Assembly: GCF_031755915.1 (NCBI RefSeq)
Contig: NC_083389.1
Coordinates: 2,534,001 to 2,598,000 of the forward strand
Reading direction: 5' to 3'
DNA from: Ziziphus jujuba
Taxonomy: Eukaryota > Streptophyta > Magnoliopsida > Rosales > Rhamnaceae
Length of the DNA stretch: 64,000 nt
Position numbers and translations under genes: made by a program
The notes under the pieces: generated by a model
Databases searched by the model: none
The model's input: only the letters and a program-made list of their open reading frames with translations
What the model was told of the DNA's origin: nothing
Part shown: piece after piece, positions 22,435-32,211 of the stretch
How positions within the stretch are numbered: the first letter of the stretch is position 1
Layout: each line of letters begins with the position of its first letter

Positions 22435-24669
22435 ATGGCAGATTCTAGAATAAGAAGAGGGGATCCACCCTTGAGGATCAATGAGGAGCAGTCCATAGCA
22501 TTCCATGGCGATGCCCGAGCTACCGGGAATGGAGACCAAGTGGACATGAGAGCTGTTTTGGAGTCAATACAGCGGGTTAGTGCTCAAGTTGAGCATGTGA
22601 ATCAAAGAATGGGAAGGCTAGAAGTTTCCCAAGGAATTCCATACACAAGAAATAGGCAAGAATTCCATGGAGGACAAGGCCGAGGACGAGGAGGTCGCGA
22701 GAGATCGAGAGAGGAATTTAATGAGGAGCCATTCGGTGGAGACTTTGAGGAAGGTATGAACAAAACTTTTGCTGTCCAAGATAGAGCTGGCCATGGAAGA
22801 TATAGGAGGGAAGAAACAGATGACAATCTTAGCAATATCAAGATCAACATCCCACCATTCATGGGAAAAAGTGACCCGGAAGCATATTTGGAGTGGGAAG
22901 AAAAAATGGAGATGATATTTGACCGCCATAATTATTCGGAGGCTAAGAAGGTAAAATTGGCAGCAATGGAGTTTGGCCATTATGCACTCCAATGGTGGAC
23001 CAATGAGCAAAACACCCGAAGGAGAGTTGGTGATGACTTGATCACTACATGGCGCCAAATGAAGGGAGCTATGAGGAAGCGGTTCGTGCCATCACATTAT
23101 CATAGGTTGCTGCATCAAAGGCTTCAATCCCTATTTCAAGGAAGTATGTCCGTGGAGGATTACTACAAGGAAATGGAGATGCTTATGATGAGGTTAAACA
23201 TGAATGAGGATAGAGAAGCAACCATGGCAAGATTTCTTGGTGGTTTGAATCGTGAGATAGCCAACCAACTAGATTCGCAACAATACTTGGAGTTGGAGGA
23301 GATGTTGCATGTTGCCATTAAGCTTGAGCATCAATTCAAGAGGAGGGGTGTAAGATCATGGTTTGGAGGTGTTTCCAACAGTGGAAGGTCCAATTCAAGT
23401 GGCTGGAGGAACAATCCCATCTATGAAATCAAGCCAAAGCCGAAAGTCAAAGAAGAAAGTTCAAACTGGCCAAGGAAGGAGACTAGAACCAAATCTGTCC
23501 AAGCACCAAAGAATGAGGTAAAATTAGATCCTAGACCTTCTAGAACTCATGATGTTGTGTGTTTTAAGTGCCAAGGAGGAGGACACATTGCTAGCCAATG
23601 CCCGAATAGAAGAATCATGGTGTTAAAGGGCAATGACGAGCTAGAATCGGAAAGTGAAGAAAGTGAGGATGAAGCCAAGCAAGAGGAGGAGGATTTGGAG
23701 GATGAACCCGAAACCTTGCAAGCATCCAATGCTGAATTAAACTTGCTTTCTAGGAGAGTACTTGCTGCATACAAAGATGAGGATGAAATTCAAAGAGAGA
23801 ACATCTTCCACACCCGATGTGAAATTCAAGGTAAGATTTGTAGTATGATTATTGATAGTGGAAGTTGTACAAATGTAATTAGTAACATTGTAGTTGATAA
23901 ATTAGGCTTAATAACTATTAAACATCCAGAACCTTATAGATTACAATGGCTTAATGATGGTGGTGAAATAAAAGTGAATAAACAAGCCAAAGTAAAATTT
24001 AATATAGGTAGATATGAGGATGTAGTTTTATGTGATATTGTACCCATGATTGCTGGACATATACTATTAGGTAGACCATGGCAATTTGATAAAGATGCTA
24101 CTCATTTTGGTCGAGAAAATAGTATTATTTTCAGGTTTAAAGGGAAGAAGGTCAAGCTGGAACCATTATCTCCTAAAGAGGTTTACAAAGACCAATTACA
24201 AATGCAACAAAGGAGAGAAGCCGAAAAGCTTAAGGAAAAAGCAAGTATGGCACCAACGGCTTCACCATCCTTTCAAGAAGGTAAGAATGAGGTTGCTGAT
24301 CAAGATAAGGTTTCTAAGACTCATATTGAGTGGAAAGATCAAGTAAAAGCTGAAAGAGAGGGGAAAGAAAGTGGCAAACCCGAGAGCTTGGAGAAGGAAG
24401 AGAAATCTGAAGGTTTGCGCCAATCCATGGGGAAAAAAGAAAAAGAAGGAAAAGAAAGGTTAAGTAGCAACTTTTATTTGAGTTTAGGGGATATTAATAA
24501 GGTTATTGAGTGTAAGAAACCTTTGCTGGTCATCATTTATAAAGAAAATTATTTTAATGATCAAACTAACTTTGAAGAACTTGAATTGCCAAGTTCAATG
24601 ATTTCTCTTTTGAAGGAATTTAGAGATGTCTTCGCAAATGAAATTCCAAGTGGACTACCATCCAATTAA
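22435..24669 (+). CDS. gag: Gag-protease polyprotein of non-autonomous element
   Basis: This open frame of 744 codons starts at ATG 22435 (MADSRIRRGDPP; an in-frame ATG six codons earlier at 22417 is less likely). Counting from 22417, a basic/RG-rich stretch lies at about residues 80-97, the capsid-like retrotransposon Gag domain at about 145-310 (AYLEWEEKMEMIFDRHNY, then QWWTNEQ), a CX2CX4HX4C zinc knuckle at 382-395 (CFKCQGGGHIASQC), an acidic linker, and an aspartic protease with DSG at 480-482 followed by ILLGRPW. It continues to the pre-RT region [17 protein letters not shown] and stops at a TAA where the related copy D has CAA. RT never follows. Gag and protease look complete, so the protein could in principle form particles. 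Confidence 0.9.
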   Translation: MADSRIRRGDPPLRINEEQSIAFHGDARATGNGDQVDMRAVLESIQRVSAQVEHVNQRMGRLEVSQGIPYTRNRQEFHGGQGRGRGGRERSREEFNEEPFGGDFEEGMNKTFAVQDRAGHGRYRREETDDNLSNIKINIPPFMGKSDPEAYLEWEEKMEMIFDRHNYSEAKKVKLAAMEFGHYALQWWTNEQNTRRRVGDDLITTWRQMKGAMRKRFVPSHYHRLLHQRLQSLFQGSMSVEDYYKEMEMLMMRLNMNEDREATMARFLGGLNREIANQLDSQQYLELEEMLHVAIKLEHQFKRRGVRSWFGGVSNSGRSNSSGWRNNPIYEIKPKPKVKEESSNWPRKETRTKSVQAPKNEVKLDPRPSRTHDVVCFKCQGGGHIASQCPNRRIMVLKGNDELESESEESEDEAKQEEEDLEDEPETLQASNAELNLLSRRVLAAYKDEDEIQRENIFHTRCEIQGKICSMIIDSGSCTNVISNIVVDKLGLITIKHPEPYRLQWLNDGGEIKVNKQAKVKFNIGRYEDVVLCDIVPMIAGHILLGRPWQFDKDATHFGRENSIIFRFKGKKVKLEPLSPKEVYKDQLQMQQRREAEKLKEKASMAPTASPSFQEGKNEVADQDKVSKTHIEWKDQVKAEREGKESGKPESLEKEEKSEGLRQSMGKKEKEGKERLSSNFYLSLGDINKVIECKKPLLVIIYKENYFNDQTNFEELELPSSMISLLKEFRDVFANEIPSGLPSN

Positions 24670-25875
24670 GAGGGAAAAGGTGAGCTTGCTGTCCAAGGTA
24701 AGTCTTCTAATACTCAGGTTGTGTGGAAAAATTTTAATAAAACCAAGAGTGAGAATTTTGGTGTAAAAGCCGAGAGTGAGGAAGGTGAGATGGCCGTGAG
24801 TGAGAAAGGAAAAGGAAGACAAGAAAGGAAAAATACAATTTTTTATCTTAGCTTTCATGATGTTAATAAAGTAATTATGAATAAGAAATCATTGCTGACC
24901 ATGAATTTTAAAGATACTTATTTAAAGATGTCTTTATTGCATAGAACTTTATCTGCATTGTTGAGAGCTTTACTTAGTGGCAATTTGAAAATTTGGAAAA
25001 TATTGTTTGCTAACTTTAAAAAGTGTAATTTTTACCATAATGAGCATGTATTTCTAGATTTTGTTGTAATAGTATTTGACCCAGGAGAATTGGTTTGGTT
25101 GCACTTACAAAAGGAAAGGTTTCCTAATCAAAGAAAGTCAAAGCTCATGCCGCCTATGGATGGACCTTTTCAAGTTTTGGAGCCCAATAACAAGAATGCC
25201 TACAAGCTTGATTTACTAGGTGAGTATAACATGAGTGCTGCATTTAATGTTGCTGATTTAACTCCTTTTGCTGCAGGTGATGATCACCTAAACTTTCCTA
25301 CAAGCTCATGCCGCCTAAACTTTTATTTGAGTTTAGGGGATATTAATAATGTTATTGAGTGTAAGAAACCTTTGCTGGTCATGATTTATAAAGAAAATTA
25401 TTTTAATGATCAAACTAACTTTGAAGAACTTGAATTGCCAAGTTCAATGATTTCTCTTTTGAAGGAATTTGGAGATGTCTTCCCAAATGAAATTCCAATT
25501 GGACTACCATCCAATCAAGAGGGAAAATGTGAGCTTGCTGTCCGAGGTAAGTCTTCTAATACTCAGGTTGTGTGGAAAAATTTTATTAAAACCAAGAGTG
25601 ATAAATTTGGTGCGAAAGCCGAGAGTGAGGAAGGTGACATGGCATTGAGTGAGAAAGGAAAAGGAAGACAAGAAAGGAAGAATATAAATTTTTATCTTAG
25701 CTTTGGTGATGTTAATAAAGTAATTATGAATAAGAAATCATTGCTGACCATGAATTTTAAAGATACTTATTTAAAGATGTCTTTATTGCATAGAACTTTA
25801 TCTGCATTGTTGGGAGCTTTACTTAGTGGTAATTTGAAACTTTGGGAAATATTGATTGCTAACTTTAAAAGGTGA
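24670..25875 (+). pseudogene. Non-autonomous module and pol 3' remnants (second frame)
   Basis: A 384-codon frame (24721-25875) follows the gag stop. It contains the module shared by all non-autonomous copies ([11 protein letters not shown] upstream, then [15 protein letters not shown] and [20 protein letters not shown]), joined to the integrase core end [12 protein letters not shown], then the post-integrase region [20 protein letters not shown] and [18 protein letters not shown]. At about 25285-25320 it jumps back to [10 protein letters not shown] and repeats the module a second time. It ends ANFKR with a TGA formed by the first bases of LTR 3. RT, RNase H and the catalytic residues of integrase are absent. 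Confidence 0.85.
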
Positions 25876-27013
25876 TGTGATTCCGGCCGAGCCCGCTCCA
25901 CCGATAATCCGCTGGGGTGCTGACTCGACACGGATGAAGACTAGGCCAATCAAAAGAGCTCAAATTAAGAGATTTAAGGACAACCTGGAAGTATTTATAC
26001 AGGGGGTAATCAATCTCAACAGAGCTTGTCCATACTTGAAGATACACAGCCTATTCTAAGCATCCAAGTGGTGGAAGCCGATACGGACCCGGCTGACGGT
26101 TTTGATACATTTTTGGAGTCCGGGAAGCATGAAATGGTTCCAATGCTTTATGGGTTCAATACATATGCCTAAGAGGTCATGGAATCAAGTTAAAGCAGCC
26201 TCAAATGCAATCAAAAAGGGCTTGTACGGACAGCTTCAACAATTTGGCCGAATTTGCTGTATTGCTTGCTGGCTTTACTGTATTTTACTGTTTTAGCCTT
26301 TTCTTATTTTTCCAAGCATGGGCAACGTGTGGGACTTCATATTCAGCTTATTTGGCATCCTAAAAAGCATCTAGAAGCTGATTTGAAGCTCAAAGAGGTC
26401 AAAGATTGATCAAAGTCAACTTGATCAAAAAAGCTAGTATTTTAGTTTCCTAATTATATTCTACTTTTTGTTTTAGGAAACTACCATTATTTTTAGTTTC
26501 TATTTATTTATTTTCTGGACAAATAAGATTAGGAAAGTTATTATTTTATTATTTTCATTGTAAATTAATTAATTCCTAATTCAAAATAAAGGAATTAATT
26601 AATCCAAATTAGATTAGGAAAAGGAAAGTTTTGGCCAAGGTAGACTTCTTCATTGTGTGGCCGGTTTTTCCTAGGGTTTTTAGGGTTTATTTTGTTTCTT
26701 TCAAAGCCTATTTAAAGGCTTATTTTTCATTAATAATATAACTTAAAAACTTTGATTTGATTAAGAAAATACTTGTGAGATTAATTATCTCTTTGTTCTT
26801 TGAGAACACCTAAAACACCATTAGAGAATTGGTTGTTTTAGCTTGACTTATCAATAGGTTTTCCATCCCCTATTGTGGCGTCTACATTATACCAAGGTTT
26901 CTAACCACAGGTTGGTTAGGGGTTGAGGTCAATTCCATTAGAACTTGAACTTAATTAAAGATCCGGGCTAATATAATACGGGTTTAGGAGCAGGTCGTCC
27001 TAGGTTCGTATCA
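25873..27013 (+). repeat. LTR 3 of plus-strand array
   Basis: This 1141-bp LTR is near identical to LTR 2, with single-base differences only in the parts I compared. Its left neighbour AACTTTAAAAGG is identical to that of LTR 2. Downstream there is no PBS: the next bases AAAAGTGTAATTTTTACC belong to an element interior, so the array is inserted in, or recombined with, another copy. Confidence 0.92.
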
Positions 27014-27147
27014 AAAAGTGTAATTTTTACCATAATGAGCATGTATTTCTAGATTTTGTTGTAATAGTGTTTGACCCTGGAGAATTGATTTGGTTGCACT
27101 TACGAAAGGAAAGGTTTCCTAAACAAAGAAAGTCAAAGCTCATGCCG
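27014..27147 (+). mobile_element. Short internal fragment of the same family
   Basis: These 134 bp match 25018-25151 of the array interior (the stretch encoding the region before and including PGELVWLHL and [14 protein letters not shown]). It continues the interior sequence that breaks off at AACTTTAAAA before LTR 2 and LTR 3. It ends abruptly at 27147, where unrelated AT-rich DNA begins. Confidence 0.85.
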
Positions 27148-28389
27148 TATTATATTGCACCATGTTATCACCTTGGACATATTAGAAAGTTCCATCACTT
27201 TGCATATACTAATACTTGTACTGTTGTATTTATGTAATGATTTCTGTTCATCATGCTATTGTATTTGTACAATGATTTGTATTCATGTTTATGATGATCA
27301 TGGTCCATTTTAACTAGGTTAATATAACCTATGCTGTCTTTTGAATGTGGTTTATTTGCAATTATTAATTACTTATATTTATATTCTCACTTAATAATTT
27401 CTTTATGTTTATGTTATCATCAATTTCAATATACTTTTATTTTTAAAATAAGGGCGTCGTCATAATAAAATATATTGCACCATCGTATCACCTTGGACAA
27501 GCACCTAATCAGAAAAACGAGGACCTTTTTTGTTTTTTTTTTTTGGTTGCAATTGATTACCTCTACAATGCAGATCATGATCTTAATAGGCTATTTCTTA
27601 AAGAGAATTAGGAGGATACATATATATACGTATATTTGTTTTTATTCCAATTCATGATAGTATTTAGAGTAACAGTGATTCTCTTTCCTTCAATGTTTTA
27701 CCTTGTGCATGTTATTTTTAGATTGAGAATTACTTGTATATTTGTGTAGAGTTTGTTTTGATTGAAAATTAATTATTTGTTTTCTGGTTTAATTTATGCT
27801 CAATCATGAATGCTATTGGCTTAATAAAAAATGTTTTATTGGTGAAATTATTATTGCATTTTTTAGAGTTTATCTTTTTTTCCTAAATTTTATTATTGCC
27901 TCTATTTTTCAAATATTCACAAATGCATTTAGTGTTCTTGGGGAATTTCAATGGAAGTGAGGAATCAGTTATGGACATTTTTTCCCCAATATCCATCAAT
28001 TAGTAATTTGTTTCTAATTGTTTCGTTTGTATTTTGTCTTCAAATTTTTTTTTTTAATGTTTTTTTATATTTTAAGAATGAGATGGTATGATTACAACAA
28101 ACATGCGTGGATACAGTTTATGGTACGACTATAGTAAGCATGGATATTGGTGCGGGTTTTTCAAATTACATTGTAGCATCCCACAAGTATAAATTATATT
28201 GTTTGCTTTATTCATGTTATATACAGATGCTTTTTCTTCTTTAATATTTTATGTTTGCAATGTAAATATAGTGTGATATCAATGTCATGTGTGTAATGAA
28301 ATTTATAATAATATAATCAGTTTTATGCTTATTAGTTAAACATATAATTGAAATTATATAATATCATTAATATTTATTAACATGCACAA
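27148..28389. other. AT-rich intergenic DNA, no gene seen
   Basis: No coding frame over 60 codons and no plastid or LTR similarity was recognised. A 29-bp direct repeat with two mismatches (27151-27179 and 27471-27499, TATATTGCACCAT then ATCACCTTGGACA) is the only clear structure. It may be original nuclear sequence or the interior of a decayed DNA transposon whose end follows. Confidence 0.5.
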
Positions 28390-28926
28390 GCATAATTCAC
28401 TACCAATCTGTTGGTCACTCAAATTATATTTCACCAAACCATTCAATAGATACCAAAATAAAGGTTTACAGAAACCCAATATTGATAATTGCTAATGCCA
28501 ATTATATAAATGAATTGGGTTGTTGAAACATCTTCTCACTTCATTAATTGTTATTGACCAATTCTCAGTCACTAAAAAAGGGATACAGTGACTAACATTT
28601 TGGTCATTAAATTGCATTTCAAATTGGCAATGATTATTATTGACCACAACATTCGTTAGTGAAAATTTTCTCGATGACCAAATCATAGTTACCACCAAAT
28701 GCAACTAGTCACTATACCGATAATGTTAGTGACCACAAAAATGTGTCACCAAAACACTATTTAAGGACGAAACAATTAGTCGTTGAAACTAATTTTATGC
28801 AACCAAATGACATTGCTACTAAAACAACGTGACCACGATTTTTTGGTCTCTCAAAACCACTCGCGACCAAAATAGGACGTTTTGCAACCAAATTACTGGT
28901 TGTTCAAAGGCTTTTTTTTTGTAATG
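28390..28926 (-). mobile_element. CACTA/EnSpm-like terminal region (remnant)
   Basis: Read on the minus strand from 28926 this begins CATTACAAAAAAAAA, one base from the plant CACTA terminus CACTACAAAAA. About 450 bp dense in short subterminal motifs follow (GGTTGCAAAACG, TTTGGTCGC, GTGGTCAC, TTGGTGACAC, GTGGTCACTAAC), many in both orientations. Arrays like this are typical of En/Spm-family ends. No partner terminus or transposase was found, so it may be a truncated or miniature element. Confidence 0.5.
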
Positions 28927-29127
28927 ATCTAAACAAATTTAGACTATACTATTGGGTAGTCATGCAGTAATTCAACCTTCATGAATCCTTTTTTTTCTTT
29001 CATTTTAGGTCAAACTCCTTGAGCTATCACCTAATACAGGAAGGGTGATCTTAGAAAACCGCCCTACCTTTTTTTTTTTTTTGTCACAAATATGAAAGTT
29101 CTACATATAATTTGCATATTAGAAAGA
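28927..29127. other. Junction DNA up to rps8
   Basis: From the transposon-like terminus to the rps8 stop region. About 29070-29127 resembles plastid sequence 3' of rps8; the earlier part is unassigned. A T-run lies at 29070-29083. Confidence 0.45.
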
Positions 29128-29533
29128 GTACCCTATATAACACACAAGTTCTCCACCAATTTCTTCTAATCGAGCCTCTTTGTCTGTCATTATACCCTAA
29201 GAAGTAGAAAGAATTACAATCCCCATTCCGCCTAAAATTCTAGGCATTCATTGATAGTTAGAATATATTCGTAGACTGGGTCAGCTTATCGGTTTTAAAT
29301 TTAAAACAGCTTTATACGGTCCTTTCCTATTCCTTCTATGTCGTAGGGTTAAAACCAAAAAATCTTTGTTGTTTTCCTGATGTTTCCGCATTTTTTCAAT
29401 AAAACCTTCGTATAAAAGGATTTTTAACATTGTTTTCAATAATATTAGTAGATGGTATTTGAACTGTTCTTTTTTTATTCATGTCAGCATTTCATATAGA
29501 GATTATTATGTCAGCAATAGTGTCTTTATTCAT
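29128..29533 (-). pseudogene. rps8: rps8 pseudogene (plastid-derived)
   Basis: Plastid ribosomal protein S8 (about 134 residues). The ATG is at 29533-29531, reading MNKDTIADIIISI, then a stop where an Arg is expected, then NADMNKK. Further on, [20 protein letters not shown] and YSNYQ are plain, and PRILGGMGIVILSTS is followed by a stop in place of an Arg codon. It shows frameshifts around 29430 and a lost stop. The order rpl16-rpl14-rps8 on one strand is native. Confidence 0.92.
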
Positions 29534-29744
29534 GATAAACTCATATTATTGTTGTACTCAAATTTTGATATAATCAACATGCTTTTTTTCTGTTTTTCTT
29601 TATTTTCTAATTATGAATTCTTAGAGGCATATACGTGAGACTCAACCAATCTCAACTTACTAAATAATCTTAATCAATTTCAGTTAAATACTCAGTTAAA
29701 TATTATAACTATATTAATTATATTAGTTATGTTATGGTCTATTC

Positions 29745-30112
29745 TTATAATACTTTGGGTGCTAATGAAACTATTTTAGTGAAATTTTACTATCTTAATT
29801 CTCAGGTGATCACGCAAAAAATTCGAGTTCCTTTTGGATTTATTTCTTGATCAATAACAACCGTAACATTGCATCATATCGTATGATCATACAGGTCTCA
29901 CATTTAAGCTCTTTCCAAGTACGTACAATTACAGCTCTGATCACTTCTGATCATTCTAGAGGTGTATTTGGTACTGCTTCCTTGATAACAGCAACAATAA
30001 CATCACCAATATGAGCACATCATCGATTACTAGCTCCTATGATTCGAATACACATCAATTCTCGAGGTCCGTTGTTATCTGCTACATTCAAATGGCTTTG
30101 GGGTTCAATCAT
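29745..30112 (-). pseudogene. rpl14: rpl14 pseudogene (plastid-derived)
   Basis: Plastid ribosomal protein L14 (122 residues). From the ATG at 30112 it reads [20 protein letters not shown] and [10 protein letters not shown], then a stop in place of an Arg codon (CGA to TGA). Later blocks AHIGDVIVAVIKEAVPNTPL and VVIDQEINPKGTRIF appear with a one-base shift, ending at TAA 29747-29745. Upstream is rpl16 and downstream rps8, as in the plastid operon. Confidence 0.93.
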
Positions 30113-30269
30113 TTTTTTATCTGTTTTTTCAATTAACATAAAGGATGAAGTAAAAAAAAAAAAAAAAAAAAAAAGAAATATTGTTTGTTCAAAACCAAAA
30201 AGGAAACCTGCAATTGTTTTTTTTTTTTTCTTTTTCATCCAAAAAACCTTTGCTTTTGGTTCTACGTTC

Positions 30270-31748
30270 CTATTCCAAAAAAATAAATTGAATTCATATA
30301 GGCATTTTTGATGCTGCTGGTGAAATAACCCTTTCGTCTATATTTTCTGCTACTTCGCTCATTTCATTAAGTATTCTACCGGGTTTGACGACAGCTACCC
30401 AATATTCAAGAGATCCTTTCCCCAAACCCATACAGGTTTCTATAGGTCTTCTTGTAGCTGGTTTGTCTGGAAATATATGCACCCATACGTTCCCACTGTG
30501 GCAGACAATTTGTTTATATAGGTCTGTAATGGGTTTCTATAGGTCTTATTCAATTTGTCGAGATGTGATCCAAGTGGGTTCAAGCGCTTGAAAAGCATAT
30601 CTACCTAAGCAAATATGATTGCCTTGATAAGATATTCCTTTCATTCTTCCTCTATGATGTTTATGGAATCTGGTTCTTTTGGGGTTATATTTTGTTTATT
30701 AATTCCATCTCAACAACAGAATTGAACATGAGAGTTTCTTCTCATCCAGCTCCTCGCGATTGGAACGATTAAAAAATAATATCTATGTATTTATATTTAT
30801 GTATTTAATGAGTAATATACTGAAAAAATATATTGATTCATGAGATTGTTTCAAATTTCATCTAATCTATTAGAAATTTGTATATCTTTTTTTTGATATA
30901 TAACTAAACATGGATCCGATTTATAGATAATTTTTATTTAGAGATAATAATATAGATAAAGTCATTTTGTTATAATGTTATAACGAATCTTTATTTTGTT
31001 TTGCTTTTTATTATCATATTAGATTGGTTAAAATTTAGAAATCCAATAAAATCAAAATTTTCACGAGTGGAAATTTAGTCTTTCAATATTCAGTTGTAGG
31101 ATTAGTCTATTTACTCGTTCCGCCATCCTACCCAATGAATCATTAAGATTCATTTTCAATATAATCTTATGTATTCGTAGGTTCTATCATTCCCCTCACT
31201 TCTCGATTAATGGTTAAGTCTGGAGCCCCTAACGAAATATGATTTGTTCTCAAGTCAATCCTCTCAGTACTTATTAGCTCGGGGTTCTTAATTCTTTTTC
31301 TATGAACATATTTTTATAATTATAGACCAATCAGTATTAATTCTTTATTACATTCCTCATTATGAGATGAATCATAGACCTTACATATTGGAGTCATATA
31401 TCATTGATATTTGTTTTTTTTTCGCTCTTTCTCTCATCCTTCCATTTATCTGCATATTTTTTTTCTTTACAACTCATACTTGGATTAGTTTTTTCTTTTT
31501 TGTTGTTTGTTTATGCAAAAAAGATTTCAGTTCCTACATTGATATGACCAATATATCATATCTCGATTGGTTTTTTATATCGAGATAATGCAAAACGATG
31601 AGTTGGTTACTAGTTCTATATTAGTTCTATGTTTATATTAGTTCTATAATAGTTATTAGTTCATACTATGGGCTGGTACTTCTTGTTTTTATTTATTTTT
31701 TTTATGATTCCTAGTCCTAAAAAAACCATTGAGTCACACACTAAGCAT
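30270..31748 (-). pseudogene. rpl16: rpl16 with its intron (plastid-derived)
   Basis: Plastid ribosomal protein L16 has a 9-bp first exon and a group II intron of about 1 kb. The start context CTATGCTTAGTGTGTGACTC is at 31750-31731 (ATG at 31748). The intron (about 30700-31738) is retained and AT-rich. Exon 2 carries [13 protein letters not shown] sequence at about 30650, [54 protein letters not shown] and AASKMPI, with stops and an insertion between RQIE and HIF. The end is TAG at 30272-30270. Confidence 0.93.
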
Positions 31749-31907
31749 AGCAATTATATCATATGATTAATCGATTTTTTATTCAACCTTATAGAATTGT
31801 TCATTTTTGTTTTGAGTTAGGAGAAAAAGAATGAAAGAATTTGTCATTTTTTTGTTCTATTATTGGATGGATAGAATAGAACTAAAGATAAGTCAAGTAA
31901 AGGCCTA

Positions 31908-32205
31908 TTATTCCTCTTCTATAAATATCTAAATTTTGATGCCTAATACCCCAGAAATAGTTTGAACTGTATAAGAACAGTAATGAGTTTTAGCTTGAAT
32001 GGTTTGTAGAGGAACCTTTCCTTCTCTGATCCATTCGACACGTGCAATTTCTTTTCCATCGATAAGCCCTGCAATTTGTAATTGAATTCCTTTTGTACCT
32101 GCCTGTTCAGTTAATTCAATAGCTTTTTTTTATTGATTTACAAAATAAAACTCTATTTTTTAATTGTCCGGCTATAAATTCTTCAAGAATATTAGGGTTT
32201 CCATA
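31908..32205 (-). pseudogene. rps3: rps3 3' fragment (plastid-derived)
   Basis: C-terminal 95 or so codons of plastid ribosomal protein S3: [19 protein letters not shown], a one-base shift in an A-run, then [40 protein letters not shown] and SGVLGIKI, a Trp-to-stop change, and the final TAA at 31910-31908. It lies upstream of rpl16. The 5' side is joined near 32205 to the middle of ycf2, removing the rest of rps3 and everything up to ycf2 in the plastome. Confidence 0.93.
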
Positions 32206-32211
32206 AGGGTT

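Noticed and set aside
22602..23058. Minus-strand frames opposite gag (and the mirror frames near 62107-62355)
   Set aside because: They are shadows of the Gag frame; serine/proline-rich content follows from the codon pattern of the sense strand.
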